Positions 56,795-64,000 of a stretch of DNA of 64,000 nucleotides are shown here, in pieces. The notes under the pieces were generated by a model, which was not told the origin of the DNA, did not search any database, and worked only from the letters and a program-made list of their open reading frames with translations. Both the position numbers and the translations under genes were made by a program. This stretch comes from Bacteroides sp. (lineage in GTDB: Bacteria > Bacteroidota > Bacteroidia > Bacteroidales > Muribaculaceae). The DNA lies in NCBI GenBank assembly GCA_014802445.1, contig JAAVCF010000010.1, positions 1-64,000 on the forward strand, written 5' to 3'. Each line of letters begins with the position of its first letter. Within the stretch, counting starts at the first letter, position 1.

Positions 56795-59068
56795 TCAGCG
56801 GCGGCTCCGGCGGCCGTTTTTCTTGTTCTGATACTGTTTCTTGGGCGACTTCGACAGGGCTTCGCGCACGCTCACTTTTCGGCCCATGGCGTCCTCATCG
56901 GGGCGCTCGGGAATCTTGTCGCCGGCAAGCACAAAGTCAAGCTGCTTCTTGGCAAGGTCGGCGCGGGCCACTCTCACCTTCACCTCGTCGCCCAGACGAT
57001 ACTTCACTCCGTGGCGGCGCCCGGTGAGGGTGTAGTTCTTCTCGTCAAAGTCATAATAGTCATCGGCGAGGTCACGCACCGGCACAAGGCCTTCGCAGAG
57101 GTTCTCGTCGAGCTCCACGTAGAGGCCCCACTCCGTTACGCCTGAAATCACGCCGGTGTACTCGTCGCCGAGGTGTTCGGTCATGTATTCCACCTGCTTA
57201 TATTTTATCGAGGCGCGCTCGGCGTTCGATGCCAGCTGTTCCATGTCGGAGCAGTGCTTACACTGGTCCTCAAGCTTGGCGGCATTAACCGAGCGTCCGC
57301 CGTTGAGGTATTTCTCCAGCAGGCGGTGAACCATCATGTCGGGGTAGCGGCGTATGGGCGAGGTGAAGTGGGTGTAGTAGTCAAACGCCAGACCGTAGTG
57401 GCCTATGTTGACGGTTGAATAAATGGCCTTGGCCATCGAGCGGATTGCAAGGGTGGAGAGGAAGTTTTCCTCGCCGCGCCCTTTCACTTCGCTGAGCATC
57501 TTGTTGATGGAGCGGTTCACGTCGCGCGCGGTGCCTGAGGCGCGCACCTTGAAGCCGAACGTGCGCGACAGCTGGGCCAGGTCGGCAAGCTTGCCGGGGT
57601 CAGGCATGTCATGCACGCGATACACGAATGCCTTCGGCTTCTTATGTCCCGCAGGGTTGCCGATGGTCTCGGCCACGGTGCGGTTGGCAAGGAGCATGAA
57701 CTCTTCGATGAGCTTGTTGGCGTCCTTGGATTCTTTGAAGAACACGCCCACGGGACGGCCGTCGGCGTCGATGTCAAACTTCACCTCGGCGCGGTCAAAC
57801 TCCACAGCGCCGGCCTCGTAGCGCTGCTGGCGCAGAATCTTGGCCAGGCGGTCAAGGGTCAGAATCTCGTCGCGATAGTCGCCTTCGCCGGTCTCGATAA
57901 CCTGCTGGGCCTCTTCATAGGTGAAGCGGCGGTTCGACTTGATGACCGTGCGGGCTATGCGTGAGTTGACCACTCGTGCCTTGTCGTCCATCTCGAAGAT
58001 GCAGGAAAAGGTGAGCTTCTCCTCGTCGGGACGCAGCGAGCAGATGCCGTTTGACAGGTGTTCGGGCAGCATCGGAACCACGCGGTCCACCAGATACACG
58101 CTCGTGGCGCGGCTCTGGGCCTCGCGGTCAAGCAGGGTGTCGGGACGCACGTAGTGGGTCACGTCGGCAATGTGCACGCCCACTTCATAGTGGCCGTTGG
58201 GGAGCTTGCGCAGTGACAGGGCATCGTCAAAGTCCTTGGCGTCCTTGGGGTCAATGGTGAAGGTCACCGTGTTGCGCATATCCACTCGGCGGCCAATCTC
58301 CTCTTCGGTGATGCCGGCGCCTATCTTCTCGGCAGCGGCCTCCACATTCTTCGGGTAGCGGTAAGGCAGGCCGAATTCAGCCAGGATGGCGTGCATCTCG
58401 GCATGGTTGTTACCGCTCTCGCCCAGGATGTCAACCACCTCGCCGCGGGGATTCTTGTCATCGTCGCCCCACTGGGTGATTCTCACCACGGCTTTGTCGC
58501 CCGTCTTGCCGCCGCGCAGGCGGTTGCGGGGAATGAAGATGTCAGTGGCAAGGAATTTTGAGTCGGTGCGCAGATAGGCAAAGTATTTTTCCACCTTGAG
58601 GGTGCCGATAAACACCTGGTCCTTCTTCTCGATGATTTCCACCACCTCGGCCTCAGGCTCGGCGCCGCGGCGGCGGGCGGCGATGGTCACTCTCACCTTG
58701 TCGCCGTTGAGGGCGTGCATGGAGTTGCGCTCGGCCACGAACACGTTTTCGCCGTCGGTGTCGCAAATCACTGAGTTCTTGCCGTTTGAGCGGCGCACAA
58801 AGATGCCGGTGTCAACCGTTGAGCGCTGTGGATTCTTGTATTTTCCGGGCGACACTTCGGTGATGTCGCCGTCGAAGGCCATTTCGGCCAGCAGCATAGC
58901 CACGGCTTTCTGCATCTTGGGGGTGGCGGCGCCAATGGCAGCCGATGCCTGCTTATAATTAAAGGTGGCGGCTCCCTGACCGTTTATATATTCGCGCACG
59001 GCTTCGTCAAGATTGACGGCGGTGGTGCGGGTGGGTTTCTTCTTGGGTTGAAATGAACGTGATGGCAT
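56795..59068 (-). CDS. rnr: Ribonuclease R
   Basis: TIDPKDAKDFDDALSLRKLPNGHYEVGVHIADVTHYV; S1 domain; Lys/Arg-rich C-terminus. Confidence 0.96.
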   Translation of the reverse strand: MPSRSFQPKKKPTRTTAVNLDEAVREYINGQGAATFNYKQASAAIGAATPKMQKAVAMLLAEMAFDGDITEVSPGKYKNPQRSTVDTGIFVRRSNGKNSVICDTDGENVFVAERNSMHALNGDKVRVTIAARRRGAEPEAEVVEIIEKKDQVFIGTLKVEKYFAYLRTDSKFLATDIFIPRNRLRGGKTGDKAVVRITQWGDDDKNPRGEVVDILGESGNNHAEMHAILAEFGLPYRYPKNVEAAAEKIGAGITEEEIGRRVDMRNTVTFTIDPKDAKDFDDALSLRKLPNGHYEVGVHIADVTHYVRPDTLLDREAQSRATSVYLVDRVVPMLPEHLSNGICSLRPDEEKLTFSCIFEMDDKARVVNSRIARTVIKSNRRFTYEEAQQVIETGEGDYRDEILTLDRLAKILRQQRYEAGAVEFDRAEVKFDIDADGRPVGVFFKESKDANKLIEEFMLLANRTVAETIGNPAGHKKPKAFVYRVHDMPDPGKLADLAQLSRTFGFKVRASGTARDVNRSINKMLSEVKGRGEENFLSTLAIRSMAKAIYSTVNIGHYGLAFDYYTHFTSPIRRYPDMMVHRLLEKYLNGGRSVNAAKLEDQCKHCSDMEQLASNAERASIKYKQVEYMTEHLGDEYTGVISGVTEWGLYVELDENLCEGLVPVRDLADDYYDFDEKNYTLTGRRHGVKYRLGDEVKVRVARADLAKKQLDFVLAGDKIPERPDEDAMGRKVSVREALSKSPKKQYQNKKNGRRSRR

Positions 59069-59100
59069 CGTAGTTTCTTGAATTCGGTTACTTTATATTG

Positions 59101-59154
59101 TAACACGCCGCCGGGGCCTTTTGTTTGGGGATGAGGCTCGCCGGCGGCGTGTTA
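59101..59154. terminator. Long hairpin between gyrB and rnr
   Basis: TAACACGCCGCCGG - 26 nt - CCGGCGGCGTGTTA, perfect 14-bp arms; no T-tract. Confidence 0.6.
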
Positions 59155-59200
59155 ATGAGGTTGGGGAGCGCTGATGGGCTGTGGAATCGCGGGCCCGGAA

Positions 59201-61138
59201 TCAGGCGTCGATGTTGGCGTAGCTGGCGTTGGCTTCAATGAAGTCGCGGCGGGGGGCCACTTCCTCGCCCATGAGCATCGAGAAGATGCGCTCGGCTTCA
59301 ATGCCGTCGCTGATGGTCACTTGCTTGAGAAGGCGCTGGTTGGGATCCATGGTGGTGTCACGGAGTTCCTCGGCGCTCATCTCGCCAAGACCTTTATAGC
59401 GCTGAACCTTGGTGTTGTTGCCGTAGCGGCTTATAAACTGCTGCACTTGCTGCTCGGTCCAGCAATACTCCTCGGCCTTGCCGCGGTTGGCGGTGCACTT
59501 GTAGAGCGGGGGTGTGGCCAGATAGAGGTAGCCTTTCTCGATGATGGGGCGCATGCGGCGGAAGAAGAAGGTCATCAGCAGGGTGTCGATGTGTGAACCA
59601 TCGACGTCGGCATCGGTCATGATGATGATCTTGTGATAGGCGAGCTTGGAGATGTTGACCTCCTGAGGGTCCTCGGGGGTGCCGATGGTCACGCGCATGG
59701 CCTGGAAGAGGTTGCGGATTTCCTGGTTGTCGAAAATCTTGTGTTCCATGGCTTTCTCCACATTGAGGATTTTGCCTCGGATGGGGAGTACGGCCTGGAT
59801 GCGGCGGTCACGGCCCTGCTTGGCCGTTCCGCCTGCCGAGTCACCCTCGACAATGAAGAGTTCGCAGTCCTCGGCAGTGCGGCTGGAGCAGTCGCTGAGC
59901 TTGCCGGGGAGGCCGCCGCCGTAAAGCGGGGTCTTGCGCTGAACCTTGGTGCGGGCGTCGTAGGCGGCTTTGCGGGCCTTGGCGGCCACAATCACCTTCT
60001 CCACAATCACCTTGGCTTCGCGGGGATGCTCTTCAAGATAGTTGCCCAGGGCCTCGCTCACTGCGGTCTGCACGGCGCCGATGGCTTCGTTGTTGCCGAG
60101 TTTGGTCTTGGTCTGGCCCTCAAACTGGGGCTCCATGATTTTCACGGAGATAACGGCGGTGAGGCCTTCGGTGAAGTCGTTGGCGTTAACTTCCACCTTC
60201 TCCTTCTCAAACATCTTGTGCTCTTCGCCGTATTTCTTCATCGTCATCGTCAGGCCGCGGCGGAAGCCGGTCTGGTGTGTGCCGCCTTCGATGGTGTGGA
60301 TGTTGTTGACGTAGGAGCGGATGTTTTCGGCGTTGTAGGAGGTGTTGTAGGTCAGGGCCACTTCCACGGGGATGCCGTTGCGCTCGGTGTTGAGGTGAAT
60401 CACATCGTTGATGAGTGATTCCTTGTTGGAGTCAATGTATTCCACAAACTCGCGCAGGCCGTCCTTGGAGTAGAAGGTCTCGGTCAGGGGCTGGCCGTTT
60501 TCGTCGAGCTGACGCTTGTCGGTGAGCGTCAGGCGGATGCCGGCGTTGAGGAATGCAAGGTCGCGCAGGCGTGAAGCCAGCGTGTGGTAGTCATATTCGG
60601 TGACGGTGAAGATTGACCCGTCGGGCTTGAAGGTGATGGAGGTGCCGGTGTGGGTGCTGGTGCCTTCCACTCGCAGCTCCGTGGTGGGCTTGCCGCAGGA
60701 GTATTCCTGAACGTAGGTCTTGCCGTCGCGGTTCACCTCGGCGCGCAGATAGGTCGACAGGGCGTTGACGCAGCTCACGCCCACACCGTGCAGACCGCCT
60801 GACACCTTGTAGCTGTCCTTGTTAAACTTGCCGCCGGCGTGGAGCACCGTCAGAACCACCTCAAGGGCGCTCTTGTGTTCTTTCTCGTGCATGTCCACGG
60901 GGATGCCGCGGCCGTTGTCCACAACCGTGATGGAGTTGTCTTCGTTGATGGTCACATTGATTGTGTCGCAGTAACCTGCAAGGGCTTCGTCAATGGAGTT
61001 GTCCACAACCTCATACACCAGGTGGTGGAGACCTTTCTCACTGATGTCGCCGATATACATTGCCGGGCGCTTGCGCACGGCTTCAAGGCCTTCGAGCACC
61101 TGAATCGAACTCGCGCCGTATTCTTCGTTTTCTGCCAT
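59201..61138 (-). CDS. gyrB: DNA gyrase subunit B
   Basis: MAENEEYGASSIQVLEGLEAVRKRPAMYIGDISEKGLHHLVYEVVDNSIDEALAGYCD; EGDSAGGTAKQGRDR. Confidence 0.97.
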   Translation of the reverse strand: MAENEEYGASSIQVLEGLEAVRKRPAMYIGDISEKGLHHLVYEVVDNSIDEALAGYCDTINVTINEDNSITVVDNGRGIPVDMHEKEHKSALEVVLTVLHAGGKFNKDSYKVSGGLHGVGVSCVNALSTYLRAEVNRDGKTYVQEYSCGKPTTELRVEGTSTHTGTSITFKPDGSIFTVTEYDYHTLASRLRDLAFLNAGIRLTLTDKRQLDENGQPLTETFYSKDGLREFVEYIDSNKESLINDVIHLNTERNGIPVEVALTYNTSYNAENIRSYVNNIHTIEGGTHQTGFRRGLTMTMKKYGEEHKMFEKEKVEVNANDFTEGLTAVISVKIMEPQFEGQTKTKLGNNEAIGAVQTAVSEALGNYLEEHPREAKVIVEKVIVAAKARKAAYDARTKVQRKTPLYGGGLPGKLSDCSSRTAEDCELFIVEGDSAGGTAKQGRDRRIQAVLPIRGKILNVEKAMEHKIFDNQEIRNLFQAMRVTIGTPEDPQEVNISKLAYHKIIIMTDADVDGSHIDTLLMTFFFRRMRPIIEKGYLYLATPPLYKCTANRGKAEEYCWTEQQVQQFISRYGNNTKVQRYKGLGEMSAEELRDTTMDPNQRLLKQVTISDGIEAERIFSMLMGEEVAPRRDFIEANASYANIDA

Positions 61139-61209
61139 ATTTGGGGTAAAATAGTCTGTTGGATGGCGGCAAATCCTCATGCGCGCGGGCGCGCGGGCAT
61201 TTACCGCCT

Positions 61210-61241
61210 CAAAATTACAAAAAAAATGCCACGTGTGCAAA
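61210..61241 (-). promoter_or_regulatory. gyrB promoter (TTTG-N20-TAATTTTG)
   Basis: CAAAATTA at 61210-61217 and CAAA at 61238-61241 on the plus strand. Confidence 0.6.
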
Positions 61242-61360
61242 TCTGGGTTGCGCTCTGTGCTTCGGGAGCCTTTTTTGTCACAAAAGCCGCAGGATGTCCG
61301 CTTTTTGCCCTTTATGGGGCATTACTTTTGCTGCATAACCCGTAAAAACCACGTGTGCAT

Positions 61361-61789
61361 ATGAATTTCCCTTTCGCAAAATGGATGAGCGCTCTTGAGG
61401 TGCTCTCCGCTGCTGACCGTGCGCTGATCATCGGCGCTGTGTGTGACTATATCTATCTTGGCTATGATTGCCCTGAGTTGCCTCCGGCGCTGATGGCGTC
61501 GTTTAATCTTATCCGTGAAGAGGTGGATGCCATCTGCCTCAAGCGCAAGGCGGCGCTGAGGAAGCGCTTGGAGCGTCAGTGTGAGGCGCAGGTGATGCCC
61601 GCGCCTCCGGCGGCGGTGCCTGAGGTGCCTGAGGAGGCCGTGGTGATTGATGAGGTGGAGGAGGGGGCCGTAGCGGTGGAGCCGCCCGGGCGGGCGCCGG
61701 CGACGCGGCAAGCTGCCGGAAAGCCTCGCATCAGAAAGAAGATGGTCAGAGCGAGGCAATCAGCCAGGCCGTATAGCCCACGTAGCTGA
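61361..61789 (+). CDS. DUF6291-like conserved protein
   Basis: MNFPFAKWMSALEVLSAADRALIIGAVCDYIYLGYDCPELPPALMASFNLIREEVDAICLKRKAALRKRLERQ; family name from recall. Confidence 0.65.
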   Translation: MNFPFAKWMSALEVLSAADRALIIGAVCDYIYLGYDCPELPPALMASFNLIREEVDAICLKRKAALRKRLERQCEAQVMPAPPAAVPEVPEEAVVIDEVEEGAVAVEPPGRAPATRQAAGKPRIRKKMVRARQSARPYSPRS

Positions 61790-62732
61790 GAACCATCAGG
61801 GCCCCTTCCACGCGGGTGATGGTGCGCTCGCGGAAGAACCATCCGAACACCCAGAACATCACCGAGGCGCCGGTCATCACCAGGAGGTCAATGGTGCTTA
61901 TGCCGCCGAAGGGCAGCGGGGTGATGGTGGCGGCGGTGCCGAGTATGAGCAGTATGTTGAAGATGCATGAGCCTATCACATTGCCTATTGCCATGCCGTT
62001 TTCGCCTTTGCGGGCGGCCACTATGCTGGTAGCGAGCTCGGGGAGCGAGGTGCCTGCGGCCACAATGGTGAGGCCTATCACGGCGTCACTCACGCCCATG
62101 GCGCTGGCAAGGCCGGAGGCGCCGTCCACAAATTTGTCGCCGCCAAACACCAGTGCCGCCAGTCCGCCAACAATTCCGGCCGTTGCTTTCAGTGTGCCGC
62201 CGCGGCTCTTCTCGGCTGCCTGGAGGGCTGCGGGGTCAGCTTCAGCGGCGGTGGGTTGCGGTGTCCGGGCGGTGGCAAACATGTAGCGCAGGAAGAGTCC
62301 GAACATAATCAGGAGCAGTATGCCGTCCACGCGGGTCACGAGTCGCTCCGGAGCTCCGTCAAGGATGGTGCCGCACCCCATTGTCAGAAGCACAAGGGCG
62401 CTCACCGTCACCAGCGGAATCTCGGTGGTCATGACGCTGCGGGTGATGACAATTGGTTTCAGCATAGCCACTATACCTATGATTACCAGAATGTTGAAGA
62501 TGTTGCTGCCCACCACGTTGCCTATGGCCAACGGGGCGTTGCCGTCCACTGCTGAGATGATGCTGATGGCCAGCTCGGGCGCCGAGGTGCCCAGGGCCAC
62601 AATAGTGAGGCCGATTATGAGGTCGCTCACTCCCAGGCGTCGTGCCACGGCCGAGGCGCCGTCGGTGAGCCAGTTGGCGCCGAAAAGAATCAGTGCCAGT
62701 CCGCCAATGAGAAAAAGGATGTTGAGAATCAT
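61746..62732 (-). CDS. Calcium/sodium antiporter (CaCA, YrbG-like)
   Basis: Duplicated alpha repeats: VALGTSAPELAISIISA...GNVVGSNIFNI and VAAGTSLPELATSIVAARKGENGMAIGNVIGSCIFN. Confidence 0.95.
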   Translation of the reverse strand: MILNILFLIGGLALILFGANWLTDGASAVARRLGVSDLIIGLTIVALGTSAPELAISIISAVDGNAPLAIGNVVGSNIFNILVIIGIVAMLKPIVITRSVMTTEIPLVTVSALVLLTMGCGTILDGAPERLVTRVDGILLLIMFGLFLRYMFATARTPQPTAAEADPAALQAAEKSRGGTLKATAGIVGGLAALVFGGDKFVDGASGLASAMGVSDAVIGLTIVAAGTSLPELATSIVAARKGENGMAIGNVIGSCIFNILLILGTAATITPLPFGGISTIDLLVMTGASVMFWVFGWFFRERTITRVEGALMVLSYVGYTAWLIASL

Positions 62733-62735
62733 AGG

Positions 62736-63161
62736 TCAGTCTGTTTGCCGGATGGTCCAGCGGATGCTGCGTGAACGGCTCGGGCCGAAGCGCCACAGCA
62801 GCAGGTTATACACTCCGATGATGGCTATGGCGGCCATCACCACCACCCACCGCGGAAGCGATGAGCCGGCAAGTGGCAGGATGATGCCCAGGAAGATGCC
62901 GAATGACATCAGTATCGCCAGGGCTGTGGCTCCTGCCTGATTGCGCTCTTGCGCTGTGGCGGTGACGTTTGCGCCCTCGCGGAGCCCGCGCACACTGTCA
63001 ACGCTCACGGTCAGCTCCGAGTCGGCCCCCGCCTTGGAGCATAGCCCGGTCATGGTGCATGTGTCACACCGTTTCGGCGTGGTGTCGCTGAGCCGAAGGG
63101 TCACATCGTGACCGTCAATGCGCCTGATGGTGCCTGTGTGGGTGATGACTGATGAATCCAT
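62736..63161 (-). CDS. SoxR-reducing system RseC family protein
   Basis: GTIRRIDGHDVTLRL...CDTCTMTGLCSKA...two TM helices. Confidence 0.85.
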   Translation of the reverse strand: MDSSVITHTGTIRRIDGHDVTLRLSDTTPKRCDTCTMTGLCSKAGADSELTVSVDSVRGLREGANVTATAQERNQAGATALAILMSFGIFLGIILPLAGSSLPRWVVVMAAIAIIGVYNLLLWRFGPSRSRSIRWTIRQTD

Positions 63162-63335
63162 GCTAAGGGGGTGGAGATGTGTGGCAAAATTAGTGAAAAT
63201 TATTGATTCCGGGCTACAGTCTTTATATAATAAATGTAGTGACATGCCCGGGCGGAAGGGCCTTCGTGACCGCGCCGGGCGGCATCTTAAACTTCAAAAG
63301 TGGCTGAAATCGTTTAATTTTGAATGTTTGCTTAG

Positions 63336-63364
63336 TTTGTTTCGGATAATATTTCTTATATTTG
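63336..63364 (+). promoter_or_regulatory. secDF promoter (TTTG-N17-TATATTTG)
   Basis: TTTG at 63336-63339, TATATTTG at 63357-63364. Confidence 0.6.
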
Positions 63365-63420
63365 CAAGCTGAAAAAATACCACGAAATTAATTTAACAAT
63401 CATTAAACATAAAAAACACA

Positions 63421-64000
63421 ATGCAAAGCAAAGGAACCTTGGGAAGCGTTGTAGCCGGCGTTATTGCCGTGTTCCTCGTGCTCATCTGCCTTTTCTACCT
63501 CTCGTTTACCTTCGTGGGTAACAAGTATGAGGATAAGGCCGAAGCGTATGCACAGGAGCAGGCTGCCAAACCCGGTGCGAATCCCGACACCTACCGTCTT
63601 GCCAAAAGCGAATATCTGAAGAATATCGCTAATGAAAAAGTTTGGCTCGGTTACACCTTTAATGAAGTACAGAAACTTGGAGTGGGTCTCGGCCTCGACC
63701 TCAAGGGTGGTATGAACGTCACCCTGCAGGTGTCAGTGCCTGACATTCTCCGCTCGATGGCTAACGCCGAGGGTAACCCCTATTTCGAGAAGGCTCTGGC
63801 CAACACTGACTCTGTGGCTCGTGCTAACCGCTCGGCCGACTATGTTGACCTCTTCCTGGAGCAGTACAAGGCGCTTGACCCCAACGGTGACCTCACCGTG
63901 CTCTTCAAGGACCAGGTGAACCGTGGCGACAGCTTTGACAAAGTGAAATCAGCTCTCCATCAGGAGGTGAAGGACCGCGTGAGCTCGTCAACCAATGTGC
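63421..64000 (+). CDS. secDF: Protein translocase SecDF, 5' part (truncated by window edge)
   Basis: MQSKGTLGSVVAGVIAVFLVLICLFYLSF...EVQKLGVGLGLDLKGGMNVTLQVSVPDIL; open to the window end. Confidence 0.92.
   Translation, partial: MQSKGTLGSVVAGVIAVFLVLICLFYLSFTFVGNKYEDKAEAYAQEQAAKPGANPDTYRLAKSEYLKNIANEKVWLGYTFNEVQKLGVGLGLDLKGGMNVTLQVSVPDILRSMANAEGNPYFEKALANTDSVARANRSADYVDLFLEQYKALDPNGDLTVLFKDQVNRGDSFDKVKSALHQEVKDRVSSSTNV

Overview
The window looks like a ~64 kb chromosomal segment of a gut Bacteroidales, probably Muribaculaceae-like. That call is inference from high GC, TAnnTTTG-type -7 promoter boxes, and type IX secretion genes (porV, gldH). Most of it is housekeeping: folA-thyA, a NapH/NapG-like polyferredoxin, ndk, xseAB, a DEAD-box helicase, M13 and M16 peptidases, DUF177-rpmF-fabH-era-der, a split ThrE exporter, a tripartite RND efflux operon with a PII-like gene, a GH57/GT4/debranching glycogen cluster, aroB, ispF, porV, cca, an M24 peptidase, gldH, ricT, rny, zapA, a Wza/Wzc/Wzx/Wzy-like exopolysaccharide operon, folB, rnr, gyrB, a CaCA antiporter, an RseC-like gene and the 5' end of secDF. 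RNA genes are tRNA-Arg(CCT) and two identical tandem tRNA-Val(TAC). I see no CRISPR array, prophage or IS element. The observations most worth checking are: a REPIN-like palindrome cluster at the left edge; four genes whose -7 box lies 4-8 nt from the start codon (candidate leaderless mRNAs); a glycogen-operon promoter bracketed by an inverted repeat; an orphan MNT gene followed by a 26-codon HEPN stub; an orphan ATPase-PD-(D/E)XK protein; an apparent NapH-NapG fusion with an internal twin-arginine motif; recurring basic C-terminal tails on unrelated proteins (including an AT-hook-like tail on a GH57 enzyme); and a structured RNA/terminator between zapA and rny. I found no clear multi-gene novel system.
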